Assembly: GCF_042666655.1 (NCBI RefSeq)
Contig: NZ_JBHTDE010000003.1
Coordinates: 372,001 to 436,000 of the forward strand
DNA length: 64,000 bases
DNA from: Paracraurococcus sp042666655
GTDB taxonomy: Bacteria > Pseudomonadota > Alphaproteobacteria > Acetobacterales > Acetobacteraceae
Reading direction: 5' to 3'
A model generated the notes under the pieces. It saw only the letters and a program-made list of their open reading frames with translations, searched no databases and was not told where the DNA came from. Below, piece by piece: positions 44,959 through 53,503 of the stretch. The first letter of the stretch is position 1. The number at the start of each line of letters is the position of its first letter. A program made the position numbers and the translations under genes.

Positions 44959-46305
44959 TCAACCGGACAGTACGTCCCACAGCAGCTTCAGGTTCATCGC
45001 CACGATCAGCAGCGTCGCAGCCCAGCCCAGCACGAGCTGCCAGCGCGGCGCGACCAGCGCGCCCAGCCGATTGCGGTCGGATGCGAACAGCATCAGCGGC
45101 ACCACCGCGAAGGGCAGCTGGAGGCACAGCACCACCTGCGACAGGATCAGCAACTGCGCGGTGCCGGAGGTGCCGTAGTACCAGGTGACGATCACCGCCG
45201 GCACGATCGCCACCAGCCGGGTGACCAGCCGCCGGGCCACCGGTGGCAATCGCAGGCTCAGGAAGCCCTCCATCACCACCTGGCCGGCCATGGTCGCCGT
45301 CACCGTGGCGTTCAGCCCGCAGGCCAGCAGCGCCATGGCGAACAGCGTCGCGGCGGCCGCGGTGCCGACCATCGGCGTGAGCAGTTCATAGGCTTCCTGG
45401 ATCTCGGCGACCTCGGTGCGGCCGCCGGCGTGGAACACCGCCGCCGCGGTGATCAGGATCGCCGAGTTGACCAGCAGCGCCAGGCACAGCGCCGCGGTGC
45501 TGTCGATCGTGGCGAAGCGGATCGCCTCGCGCTTCGCCGGCAGGTCTTCGCCATAGGCGCGCGACTGCACCACGGCGGTATGGAGGTAGAGGTTGTGCGG
45601 CATCACCGTGGCGCCGAGGATGCCGATGGCGATGTAGAGCTGCTGCTGGTCGGTGATGATCGAGACGCTGGGGATGTAGCCGTTCAGCACCGCCGCCCAG
45701 TCCGGCTGCGCCCAGATGAGCTGGATGCCGAAGCAGCCGAAGACCAGGAAGATCAGCCCGGCGACCAGGGCCTCCACCCAGCGCACGCCGCGATGCTGCA
45801 GCCAGAGGATGAGCAGCGCATCGAGCGCGGTCAGCAGCACGCCGGCGACCAGCGGGATGCCGAACAGCAGTTGCAGCGCGATGGCCGTGCCGATCAGCTC
45901 GGCCAGGTCGGTGGCGCAGATGGCGATCTCGGCCAGTGCCCAGAGCGCCAGGTTGACCGGGCGGGGGAATCGGTCGCGGCAGAGCTGCGCGAGGTCGCGC
46001 CCGGTGGCAATGCCGATCCGCGCGCACAGCGCCTGCAGCAGCATCGCCATCAGGGACGACAGCAGGGCAACCGACAGCAGGGTATACCCGAAGGCAGACC
46101 CCCCCGCGAGCGCGGTGGCCCAATTGCCCGGGTCCATGTAGCCGACGGCGACCAGGTAGCCCGGGCCGATGAAGGCCATAAGCCGGCGCAGCCAGCCCGC
46201 GGCATTGGGGATCAGCACGCTGCGGTGCATCTCGGGCAGGCTGTGGGAGTCCGGTGCAGGCGGGCACGCCGGTTCCACCAGCGGCGGCTCAGGCCGGGTC
46301 AGCAT
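44959..46305 (-). CDS. mntH: NRAMP-family divalent metal transporter (MntH-like)
   Basis: The 448-residue protein has eleven hydrophobic helices. The NRAMP metal-site motifs are intact: DPGNW in helix 1 (near residue 58) and VMPHNLYLH in helix 6 (near residue 233). The family imports Mn(II), Fe(II) and related ions with protons. In this window it faces an ArsR-type repressor gene, with an ArsR-type operator in between. This differs from the usual MntR, Mur or OxyR control of mntH. The true metal is therefore uncertain, and manganese is the family default. Confidence 0.88.
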   Translation of the reverse strand: MLTRPEPPLVEPACPPAPDSHSLPEMHRSVLIPNAAGWLRRLMAFIGPGYLVAVGYMDPGNWATALAGGSAFGYTLLSVALLSSLMAMLLQALCARIGIATGRDLAQLCRDRFPRPVNLALWALAEIAICATDLAELIGTAIALQLLFGIPLVAGVLLTALDALLILWLQHRGVRWVEALVAGLIFLVFGCFGIQLIWAQPDWAAVLNGYIPSVSIITDQQQLYIAIGILGATVMPHNLYLHTAVVQSRAYGEDLPAKREAIRFATIDSTAALCLALLVNSAILITAAAVFHAGGRTEVAEIQEAYELLTPMVGTAAAATLFAMALLACGLNATVTATMAGQVVMEGFLSLRLPPVARRLVTRLVAIVPAVIVTWYYGTSGTAQLLILSQVVLCLQLPFAVVPLMLFASDRNRLGALVAPRWQLVLGWAATLLIVAMNLKLLWDVLSG

Positions 46306-46328
46306 CGGGCGTTGCCATCCGGCATGGC

Positions 46329-46350
46329 TGAACAGGTCTTCAACTGTTCA
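46329..46350. promoter_or_regulatory. ArsR/SmtB-type operator between the NRAMP and arsR genes
   Basis: TGAACAG (46329-46335) and CTGTTCA (46344-46350) form an inverted repeat with an 8-base spacer. The TGAACA...TGTTCA pattern is that of SmtB/ArsR operators. It lies 24 bases upstream of the NRAMP start codon and 134 bases upstream of the repressor start. Confidence 0.6.
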
Positions 46351-46425
46351 AATGATCCTTGTTTTTCAGGAAGTTAGGTTCGGCCAGGCAGGTGCGCCCC
46401 GCGCTTCGTCCTGTCAAGGGCGGCT

Positions 46426-46460
46426 TGTGGTCACGATGACCGGGGGGCAAGTGTGGTCAC
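46426..46460 (+). repeat. Direct repeat TGTGGTCAC in the arsR leader
   Basis: TGTGGTCAC occurs at 46426-46434 and again at 46452-46460, 26 bases apart. The second is embedded in the palindrome GTGTGGTCACAC. The function is unknown. Its position before the ATG at 46484 suggests that the region is leader or promoter and not coding. Confidence 0.35.
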
Positions 46461-46483
46461 ACCTGGAACAGGATGCGGGAACC

Positions 46484-46822
46484 ATGCGCGGACGGGCGAG
46501 GATTGGCGACGACCAGGTGGTCGAGTTGGCGGAGATGTTCCGCCTGATGAGCGACCCGACGCGACTGAAGATCATTCTCGCCTGTCTGGACGAGGCTGCC
46601 TCGGTCGGCGCGATGGCGGAACGCCTGGGCATCTCCGCCTCGCTCGTCTCGCACCATCTGCGGCTGCTGCGCGCGGCGCGGCTGCTGCAGGCGGACCGCC
46701 GCGGCCGGCAGGTCTTCTACGCCGTGCAGGACGAGCATATCCGATCCATGCTGTCGGACATGGTCGACCACGTGGCCGAGGTGGACGCCGACATCGATGC
46801 GGGTGCCGATGGGGGCGGCTGA
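46484..46822 (+). CDS. ArsR/SmtB-family metal-responsive repressor with alpha-5 zinc site
   Basis: The 112-residue winged-helix protein has the core MFRLMSDPTRLKIILACL and the recognition helix SASLVSHHLRLL. In the last helix D83, H85, H96 and E99 match the spacing of the SmtB alpha-5 zinc site (D104, H106, H117, E120), while the alpha-3 Cys pair is absent. It should therefore sense Zn(II) or Co(II) rather than arsenic. The ATG at 46484 gives a typical length. An upstream ATG at 46436 would add 16 residues. It faces the NRAMP gene across an ArsR-type operator and lies upstream of ctaC. Confidence 0.83.
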   Translation: MRGRARIGDDQVVELAEMFRLMSDPTRLKIILACLDEAASVGAMAERLGISASLVSHHLRLLRAARLLQADRRGRQVFYAVQDEHIRSMLSDMVDHVAEVDADIDAGADGGG

Positions 46823-47002
46823 AAGATCCCGCCCTTGCTTCAACGCAAAGGCGCCTCACTTGTGCGGTGCGATGCTCGGACTTATGGTCCGGCCGCGTCC
46901 GTTCCGCCCCAGGCGGTGCGACGTGCGGGTCGTCCTGCGGCCCGGCGGAAATGCGATAGGGCGGCGCAAGTCGTCGGCCCGGACGGGAATGGGAAGCGAC
47001 GT

Positions 47003-47890
47003 GTGATCGGGCGATGGTTCGCTAAGGCATCGGGGCTCGCACTGGCCGGCCTCTTCGTTGCGCTCTCCTGCATCGGCTCCGTGCGGGCCGAGGAGCTGGT
47101 CGGGCAGCCGACCCCCTGGGGCATGGGACTGCAGCCGGCCGTCGGGCCGGTGAAGGACGCCATCCACGACTTCAACACGCTGGTCCTCTGGATCATCGTC
47201 ATCATCACCGCCTTCGTCATGGCGCTGCTGGGCTGGGTGGTCTTCAAATTCCGTGAATCGGTCAATCCGACCCCGTCGCGAACCAGCCACAACACCATGA
47301 TCGAGATCGCCTGGACGGTGATCCCGGTGCTGATCCTGGTGGTGATCGCCATCCCGTCCTTCCGGCTTATCTATTTCCAGGATCGCGCGCGCGACGCCGA
47401 CCTGACGATCAACGTGCAGGGCCGTCAGTGGTACTGGCACTATGCCTACCCCGACAGCGGCAACTTTGCCTTCGACAGCCGGCCGATCCCGGACGAGGAC
47501 CTCAAGGAAGGTCAGCCGCGCAACCTGGCTGTCGATGAGCCGCTGGTCATCCCGGTGGGTGCCAATGTGCGCGTGCTGACCACCGGCCAGGACGTGATCC
47601 ACAGCTTCTTCGTCCCGGCGCTTGGCGTTCAGAAGTATACCATTCCTGGCCGGACGCTGGAGACCTGGTTCCGTGCCGACCGTGCCGGCACCTTCTATGG
47701 CCAGTGCAACCAGATCTGCGGAACCAACCACTGGTTCATGCCGATTCAGGTGCAGGCGGTCCCGGCCGCCGAATTCCAAGCCTGGCTTGAGCAGGCGAAG
47801 AAGAAATACGCCCAGGCGGATGGCGGCGCGGCCCAGGTGGCCGCGGCGCCAGCGCCGGCGACGCAGCAGCTTGCGGCCCTGCCCCGCTAA
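47003..47890 (+). CDS. ctaC: Cytochrome c oxidase subunit II
   Basis: The 295-residue subunit accepts electrons from cytochrome c through its CuA centre. A signal peptide (to about residue 29) is followed by two membrane helices (about 55-80 and 100-125) and a periplasmic cupredoxin domain. The CuA motif CNQICGTNHWFM supplies C235, C239, H243 and M246. Gln replaces the usual Glu at the second position of the Cys loop. The Ala/Pro/Gln-rich tail is not conserved. No ATG fits. The GTG at 47003 is preceded by GGGAAG. It is the first gene of the oxidase cluster. Confidence 0.95.
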   Translation: MIGRWFAKASGLALAGLFVALSCIGSVRAEELVGQPTPWGMGLQPAVGPVKDAIHDFNTLVLWIIVIITAFVMALLGWVVFKFRESVNPTPSRTSHNTMIEIAWTVIPVLILVVIAIPSFRLIYFQDRARDADLTINVQGRQWYWHYAYPDSGNFAFDSRPIPDEDLKEGQPRNLAVDEPLVIPVGANVRVLTTGQDVIHSFFVPALGVQKYTIPGRTLETWFRADRAGTFYGQCNQICGTNHWFMPIQVQAVPAAEFQAWLEQAKKKYAQADGGAAQVAAAPAPATQQLAALPR

Positions 47891-47938
47891 TCCCGGCGCT
47901 TGGCTGACCCTCGATTGACCTCCTGGCGGGACGGATCC

Positions 47939-49543
47939 ATGGCCACCGCGACTGACCACGCCCATCACGGGCACGATGACCACCATGACCATATGCCGGG
48001 CTTCGTGGCGCGCTGGTTCTTCAGCACGAACCACAAGGACATCGGCACCCTCTATCTGCTCTTCTCGGTCTTCGCCGCCGTCATCGGTGTCGCGCTGTCC
48101 GTGCTGATGCGGATGGAGCTGCAGAGCCCAGGCCTGCAGTTCTTCGCAAACGGCCAGCTCTGGAACACCGTGGTCAGCGCCCATGGCCTGATCATGGTCT
48201 TCTTCGTGGTCATGCCGGCGCTGATCGGTGGCTTCGGCAACTGGTTCGTGCCGATCATGATCGGCGCGCCGGACATGGCCTTCCCGCGCATGAACAACAT
48301 CAGCTTCTGGCTGCTGGTGCCGGCCTTCCTGCTGCTCGGCGCCTCGCTCTTCGTGGGCGAGGGCGCCGGCGCGGGCTGGACGATCTACACCCCGCTGTCC
48401 AGCAACGAGTATCACCCCAGCGCCTCGATGGACCTGGCGCTGTTCTCGCTGCACTTGGCGGGTGCGTCGTCGATCATGGGTGCGGCCAACTTCATCACCA
48501 CCATCTTCAACATGCGCGCGCCGGGCATGACCCTGCACAAGATGCCGCTGTTCGTGTGGTCGATGCTGGTCACCGCCTTCCTGTTGCTGCTGGCGGTGCC
48601 GGTGCTGGCGGGCGTGATCACCATGCTGATCACCGACCGCAACTTCGGCACGGCCTTCTTCAAGCCGGAAGGCGGCGGTGACCCGGTGCTCTTCCAGCAC
48701 CTGTTCTGGTTCTTCGGCCACCCCGAAGTCTACATCATGATCCTGCCGGGCTTCGGCATCATCAGCCACATCATCTCCACCTTCAGCCGCAAGCCGGTCT
48801 TCGGCTATCTCGGCATGGCCTATGCCATGGTGGCGATCGGCGTGGTCGGCTTCGTGGTGTGGGCGCACCACATGTACACCTCCGGCATGGATGTCGACAC
48901 CCGCGCCTACTTCATGGCGGCGACGATGGTCATCGCGGTGCCGACCGGCGTGAAGATCTTCTCCTGGATCGCCACCATGTGGGGCGGCTCCATCCAGTTG
49001 AAGGTGCCGATGATCTGGGCGATCGGCTTCATCTTCCTGTTCACCCTGGGTGGCGTCACCGGCGTGAAGCTGGCCAATGCCGGCGCCGACGTCATCCTGC
49101 ACAACACCTACTACGTCGTGGCGCACTTCCACTACGTGCTCAGCCTTGGCGCCGTCTTCTCGATCTTCGCCGGCTTCTACTACTGGATCGGCAAGATGAG
49201 CGGTCGCCAGTATCCCGAGTTCTGGGGCAAGGTGCACTTCTGGATGCTGTTCATCGGCGCCAACCTGATCTTCTTCCCGCAGCACTTCCTCGGCGCGCAG
49301 GGCATGCCCCGCCGCTACCCGGACTACCCGGATGCATTCTGGGGCTGGAATCTGGTTTCCTCGCTCGGCTCCTATCTCGCCGCCGCGTCGATGCTGGTGT
49401 TCTTCTATGTCGTCTACCGCACCTTCACCTCGAAGGAAGCGCTGGCCGACAATTACTGGGGCGAGGGTGCGACGACGCTGGAGTGGCAGGTGTCCAGCCC
49501 GCCGCCGTTCCACACCTTCGAGGAACTCCCGCGCGTCCGTTGA
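47939..49543 (+). CDS. ctaD: Cytochrome c oxidase subunit I (aa3 type)
   Basis: The 534-residue catalytic subunit has twelve membrane helices. The heme a and a3/CuB ligands are visible: His in SAHGLIMVFF, the H-P-E-V-Y motif with the cross-linked His-Tyr pair, the HH pair in VWAHHM, and AHFHYVL. The Glu of GHPEVYIMILPG marks an A1-type D-channel enzyme. The N-terminal tail DHAHHGHDDHHDH is very His-rich, which is unusual and could bind metal. It follows ctaC by 48 bases. Confidence 0.97.
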   Translation: MATATDHAHHGHDDHHDHMPGFVARWFFSTNHKDIGTLYLLFSVFAAVIGVALSVLMRMELQSPGLQFFANGQLWNTVVSAHGLIMVFFVVMPALIGGFGNWFVPIMIGAPDMAFPRMNNISFWLLVPAFLLLGASLFVGEGAGAGWTIYTPLSSNEYHPSASMDLALFSLHLAGASSIMGAANFITTIFNMRAPGMTLHKMPLFVWSMLVTAFLLLLAVPVLAGVITMLITDRNFGTAFFKPEGGGDPVLFQHLFWFFGHPEVYIMILPGFGIISHIISTFSRKPVFGYLGMAYAMVAIGVVGFVVWAHHMYTSGMDVDTRAYFMAATMVIAVPTGVKIFSWIATMWGGSIQLKVPMIWAIGFIFLFTLGGVTGVKLANAGADVILHNTYYVVAHFHYVLSLGAVFSIFAGFYYWIGKMSGRQYPEFWGKVHFWMLFIGANLIFFPQHFLGAQGMPRRYPDYPDAFWGWNLVSSLGSYLAAASMLVFFYVVYRTFTSKEALADNYWGEGATTLEWQVSSPPPFHTFEELPRVR

Positions 49544-49588
49544 CGCGCGGCATCCGGGCGGCCCGTCGCCACCCGGACCAGGCAACCC

Positions 49589-49616
49589 GAACGCCATGCC
49601 GCAGGGCATGGCGTTC
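49589..49616 (+). other. Strong intercistronic hairpin between ctaD and ctaB
   Basis: GAACGCCATGCC (49589-49600) pairs perfectly with GGCATGGCGTTC (49605-49616) around the loop GCAG. No T-run follows, so it is more likely an RNA processing or stability element, or an attenuator, than an intrinsic terminator. It lies 45 bases after the ctaD stop and 28 bases before the ctaB start. Confidence 0.6.
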
Positions 49617-49643
49617 CGTCCATCAGGACCCAGATTCACGACC

Positions 49644-50582
49644 ATGAGCGACGTGACCGCCTCCTCCGCCTCGGATGCCATCGGCCCGCAGGACCTGTCC
49701 GAGGTCCGCGATTGGGTCACGCTGCTGAAGCCGCGGGTCATCTCGCTCGTGGTGCTGACCGGCATCGTCGGGTTGATGGTGGCGCCGGGCCATCTGGCGC
49801 CTGCGCTCGCCATCGCTGCGGTGCTCTGCATCGCGCTCGGCGCCGGCGCCGCGGGCGCGATCAACATGTGGTACGACCGCGACATCGACGCGCGGATGAA
49901 GCGCACCGCGACCCGGCCCATCCCGGCCGGCCGGATCGAGCCAGGTGCGGCCCTGGCCTATGGCGTCGGCCTCGCTGCGGCGTCGGTCGGCATCATGGGG
50001 CTGGCGACCAACTGGGTCGCCGCCGGGGTGCTGGCGCTGTCGATCGGCTTCTATGTCTTCGTCTACACCATGTGGCTGAAGCGCCGGACCAGCCAGAACA
50101 TCGTCATCGGCGGCGCCGCCGGCGCCTTCCCCCCGGTGATCGGCTGGGCCGCGGTGACCGGCAACATCACGCTGGAACCGATCATTCTCTTCGCCATCAT
50201 CTTCTTCTGGACGCCGCCGCATTTCTGGGCGCTCAGCCTGTTCGCCCATGCCGACTACGAACGGGTCGGCGTGCCGATGCTACCCGTCACGCACGGCGCG
50301 AAGGAGACCCGGAAGCAGGTCCTGGTCTACACCCTGGTGCTGCTGCCGCTGACCCTCCTGCCGACGCTGCTGGGCTTCGCCGGCTGGGTCTATGCCGCCG
50401 CCGCCGCGCTGCTGGGGGCCGAATTCCTTCGCCACGCCGTCCTGGTCTTCCGCGACCGGCAGGATGCCGCCGGCCGCAGCCTGACCGGCGATGCGCCGGC
50501 GCGTAAGGCCTTCCGCTATTCGCTATCCTATCTCGGCCTGCTGTTCATCGCGCTGGCCGTCGACCGGATGATCCTCGGATGA
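49644..50582 (+). CDS. ctaB: Protoheme IX farnesyltransferase (heme O synthase)
   Basis: The 312-residue UbiA-family membrane enzyme adds a farnesyl group to heme B, giving heme O for the oxidase. The first Asp motif is in INMWYDRDIDARMKRT near residue 75 and the second in FFWTPPHFWALSL. About eight to nine helices are visible. The ATG at 49644 is the likely start. An in-frame ATG at 49596 falls inside the hairpin. Its stop codon overlaps the start of the next small gene. Confidence 0.94.
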   Translation: MSDVTASSASDAIGPQDLSEVRDWVTLLKPRVISLVVLTGIVGLMVAPGHLAPALAIAAVLCIALGAGAAGAINMWYDRDIDARMKRTATRPIPAGRIEPGAALAYGVGLAAASVGIMGLATNWVAAGVLALSIGFYVFVYTMWLKRRTSQNIVIGGAAGAFPPVIGWAAVTGNITLEPIILFAIIFFWTPPHFWALSLFAHADYERVGVPMLPVTHGAKETRKQVLVYTLVLLPLTLLPTLLGFAGWVYAAAAALLGAEFLRHAVLVFRDRQDAAGRSLTGDAPARKAFRYSLSYLGLLFIALAVDRMILG

Positions 50583-50725
50583 TGGAAACGGTTGCGATGT
50601 CGCCTGAGGAGCGCGCCGCCTTCAACCGCCGCCGCCGGCAGAAGAACTGGGCGGTGCTCGGCGTGCTGATTGCCCTGGTGATTCTGTTCTTCTTCATCAG
50701 CACCGCGCGCGTCCTGCGCGGCTGA
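50579..50725 (+). CDS. Small membrane protein of the oxidase cluster (CoxF-like)
   Basis: This 48-residue protein has a charged N-terminal half (SPEERAAFNRRRRQKNWAVL) and a single membrane helix (GVLIALVILFFFIS). A gene of this size and layout between ctaB and ctaG is common in alphaproteobacteria and is thought to assist oxidase assembly or stability, although its exact role is unsettled. Two start codons in series (50579 and 50582) overlap the ctaB stop. The gene ends 38 bases before ctaG. The frame, the position and the helix make it a real gene. Confidence 0.75.
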   Translation: MMETVAMSPEERAAFNRRRRQKNWAVLGVLIALVILFFFISTARVLRG

Positions 50726-50763
50726 CCTTGCCCGATCCCTGCCGGACCGCCACCTGCCCGCCC

Positions 50764-51393
50764 ATGGAACCGACCCGCACCGAGACCCTGGCCCGCCGCA
50801 ACCGCCGCACTGCCTTCGGGGTGGGCGGCGTGGTGCTCGGCATGGTTGGGCTCGCCTATGCTTCCGTGCCGCTCTACGACCTGTTCTGCCGCGCCACGGG
50901 TTATGGCGGCACCGTGCAGGTCGGCGGCCCGGCGGCGCCCGGTGCGGACCAAGCCATGCCCGGCCGGGCGGTCACCGTCCGCTTCAACGCCAACACCGCG
51001 CCCGGCCTGCCCTGGCGCTTCGCTCCTGGCCAGGGGCCGATGCCGCTTCGCCTGGGCGATGAGGGGGTGGCCTTCTACCAGGCCAGCAACACCGGCGCGA
51101 CGGCGGTGACGGGCGTCGCCACCTACAACGTCACCCCGGCCAATGTGGGAAAATACTTCCATAAGACCGCCTGCTTTTGTTTCGAGGAGCAGACGCTCGA
51201 ACCCGGCCAGCGGGTCGACATGCCGCTGACCTTCTGGCTGGACCCGCAGATGGCCAAGGACCCGGCGACGCGGGACATCCACACCATCACCATCAGCTAC
51301 AGCTTCTTCCGGAGCCTTGACGACGCCGACCGCAACGGTGCGCTGGCCAACGCCGGCGCCCATGTCGGCGCGGCGTCACGCGCCACGCAATGA
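50764..51393 (+). CDS. ctaG: Cytochrome c oxidase assembly protein CtaG/Cox11
   Basis: The 209-residue protein has one N-terminal membrane helix (residues 18-38) and a periplasmic Cox11 domain with the copper-binding motif CFCFEEQ near residue 137. It delivers copper to the CuB site of subunit I. The ATG at 50764 starts a basic stretch (RRNRRTAF) just before the helix. The region upstream could add about 12 residues from a TTG but has no clear ribosome binding site. Confidence 0.93.
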   Translation: MEPTRTETLARRNRRTAFGVGGVVLGMVGLAYASVPLYDLFCRATGYGGTVQVGGPAAPGADQAMPGRAVTVRFNANTAPGLPWRFAPGQGPMPLRLGDEGVAFYQASNTGATAVTGVATYNVTPANVGKYFHKTACFCFEEQTLEPGQRVDMPLTFWLDPQMAKDPATRDIHTITISYSFFRSLDDADRNGALANAGAHVGAASRATQ

Positions 51394-51507
51394 CCTGCGC
51401 CGACGACCCGCATGGGCTTGATCGGGGCGGGGTTTTCGGAATTGATGCGCTTACCCGGCGACACGGCCTTTCGGGGCTTCGCCTGAGAGATCGGACCAGG
51501 ACGAGAC

Positions 51508-52353
51508 ATGGCCAGCACCACTGACATCGCGGCGGAGCCTGCCCCGCTGCACAAGCACCCCTACCACCTGGTGGATCCCTCGCCCTGGCCGATCGTCGGC
51601 AGCTTCGCCGGCGGCGCCTTCGTGCTCGGCATCATCCTGCTGGCGCATGAGGGCATCCACTGGATGCTCTATCTCGGCATCGCCGGCCTGCTGGCGACGA
51701 TGTTCTTCTGGTGGCGCGACGTCCTCATCGAATCGAAGACGCCGGGCATGCACACCCCGGTGGTGCGGATCGGCCTGCGCTACGGGATGACGCTGTTCAT
51801 CGCCTCCGAGGTCATGTTCTTCGTCGCCTTCTTCTGGGCCTATTTCCACTACGCACTTTATCCGCAGCATGTCTCGGGCGCCCTGGTGGCGGTGTGGCCG
51901 CCCCAGGGCGTGCTGACCTTCGACCCCTTCGGCCTGCCCTTCCTGAACACCATGATCCTGCTGCTGTCGGGCTGCACGGTGACCTGGGCGCACCATTCGC
52001 TGATCCAGGGCGACCGCCGCGGCCTGATCGCCGGCCTGGCGCTGACCGTGGCCCTCGGCATCAGCTTCAGCGCCTTCCAGGCGATCGAATACGCCGAGGC
52101 GCCCTTCGCCTTCACCGGCGGGGTCTACCCTTCCGTCTTCTTCATGGCGACCGGCTTCCACGGCTTCCACGTCATCGTCGGCACCACCTTCCTGCTGGTC
52201 TGCCTGATCCGTGCCATCCGCGGCGGCTTCACCCCGCAACGGCATTTCGGCTTCGAGGCGGCGGCTTGGTACTGGCACTTCGTCGACGTGGTGTGGCTGT
52301 TCCTCTTCGTCTGCATCTACTTCCTGGGCGCCGGCGAGATCGCGCAACACTGA
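51508..52353 (+). CDS. ctaE: Cytochrome c oxidase subunit III
   Basis: The 281-residue subunit has seven membrane helices and the family blocks HPYHLVDPSPWPIVGS near residue 17, FIASEVMFFVAFFWAYFH near residue 95, TGFHGFHVIVGT, and WYWHFVDVVWLFLF near the end. It has no metal centre but stabilises the oxidase and its proton uptake. Its stop codon overlaps the next start codon. Confidence 0.96.
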   Translation: MASTTDIAAEPAPLHKHPYHLVDPSPWPIVGSFAGGAFVLGIILLAHEGIHWMLYLGIAGLLATMFFWWRDVLIESKTPGMHTPVVRIGLRYGMTLFIASEVMFFVAFFWAYFHYALYPQHVSGALVAVWPPQGVLTFDPFGLPFLNTMILLLSGCTVTWAHHSLIQGDRRGLIAGLALTVALGISFSAFQAIEYAEAPFAFTGGVYPSVFFMATGFHGFHVIVGTTFLLVCLIRAIRGGFTPQRHFGFEAAAWYWHFVDVVWLFLFVCIYFLGAGEIAQH

Positions 52354-52718
52354 TGCCGGATGGTACCGGACCGGCGCCGCTGGCGCCGGTCGTGCTGCTG
52401 GGCCGCTGTCCGCGTTGCGGCAGCGGCCCTTTGTTTTCCGGCCTGCTGACGGTGCGGCAGGCCTGCCCGTCCTGTGACCTGGACCTGCGGGCGCATGATG
52501 CCGGCGACGGCCCGGCAATGGCCGGCATCTTCATCGTCGGCACCCTGGTGGTGATCATGGCCCTGGTGGTCGACCTCAAGTACCAGCCCGCGCTCTGGGT
52601 GCACGCGTTGGTCTGGCCGGTGGTGATCCTCGTGCTCTCGCTGGCGGTGATGCGAATCGCCAAGGCGCTGCTGGTCGCGCTCCAGTACCGCCACGGGCAG
52701 CAGGCGCCCGCGCCATGA
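52353..52718 (+). CDS. DUF983 family membrane protein
   Basis: The 121-residue protein has an N-terminal zinc ribbon (RCPRCGSG and ACPSCDLD) and two membrane helices near residues 55-75 and 85-105. This is the usual DUF983 layout. The gene is a regular member of alphaproteobacterial oxidase clusters, between ctaE and surf1. Its function is not known, but assembly is implied by context. Start and stop codons overlap both neighbours (TGATG with ctaE, ATGA with surf1). Confidence 0.85.
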   Translation: MPDGTGPAPLAPVVLLGRCPRCGSGPLFSGLLTVRQACPSCDLDLRAHDAGDGPAMAGIFIVGTLVVIMALVVDLKYQPALWVHALVWPVVILVLSLAVMRIAKALLVALQYRHGQQAPAP

Positions 52719-53419
52719 CGCTCCGCCGTTGGGCGCCGTTGCTGGTCGCCCTGCCGGTGCTGGCCGTGCTGCTGTCGCTCGGCACCTGGCAGGTCCGGCG
52801 GCTGGCCTGGAAGGCCGACATGCTGGCGACCATCGCGGCGTCGGAGGCCGGGCCGCCGCAACCGCTTGGCACCATGCCCGCCCCTTATACCAAGGTCGTC
52901 GCCATCGGCCGGTTCGACCATGACCGCGAAGCGCTGCTGGGCCTCGAGGTGCGCGGCACCACGCTCGGCGCGCATCTGCTGGTGCCCCTGCTGCGCGATG
53001 GCGCGCCGCCGCTGCTGGTCGACCGCGGCTGGGTGCCGATGGAGCGCGACCGGACGGTGGACCGCCCGGCTGGTGAGGTCGCGGTCACCGGCTATGTCCG
53101 CCCGGCCGATGAGCGCGACTGGAACACCGCGCGGGACGACCCGGCGGGGCGGCGCTTCTACATCCTCGACCCCGCGGCGATCGGCGCGGCGCTGGGCCTG
53201 CCGCCGCCGGCCCCCTTCGGCCTGGTGGCGTTGGCGTCGCCGGGGGCCCCGGCCGGCGTGCTGCCGGCGGCGGCGGCCACGCTGCCGCGGCCGAACAACC
53301 CGCATCTCGGCTATGCCATCACCTGGTACGGGCTGGCGGCGGCGCTGGTCGGGGTGGTGATCGCCTTCGTGATGCGGGCGCCGAAGGCACGCGGGCCGCA
53401 GGCGGGGCGTCCGGCGTAG
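52715..53419 (+). CDS. SURF1-family oxidase assembly protein
   Basis: The 234-residue protein has the SURF1 layout: an N-terminal helix (APLLVALPVLAVLLSLGTWQ), a long periplasmic region with VDRGWVP near residue 105, and a C-terminal helix ending at IAFVMR. The conserved LGTWQVRRLAWK follows the first helix, and NNPHLGYAITWYGLA precedes the last. SURF1 helps insert or hold heme a. The ATG overlaps the DUF983 stop. Confidence 0.91.
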   Translation: MTLRRWAPLLVALPVLAVLLSLGTWQVRRLAWKADMLATIAASEAGPPQPLGTMPAPYTKVVAIGRFDHDREALLGLEVRGTTLGAHLLVPLLRDGAPPLLVDRGWVPMERDRTVDRPAGEVAVTGYVRPADERDWNTARDDPAGRRFYILDPAAIGAALGLPPPAPFGLVALASPGAPAGVLPAAAATLPRPNNPHLGYAITWYGLAAALVGVVIAFVMRAPKARGPQAGRPA

Positions 53420-53503
53420 CGGCGGGGCCGGCATGCCCTGTAGCTTTGGCCGCCCACCCGTGGCCTGCCTTGCCGCCACCCATCGCAACACGAAGGAACC
53501 GGC

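Noticed and set aside
46856..49921. Open frame of about 1000 residues opposite ctaC-ctaD
   Set aside because: The translated text is His/Asp/Gln-rich noise, and the plus strand encodes two unmistakable oxidase subunits.
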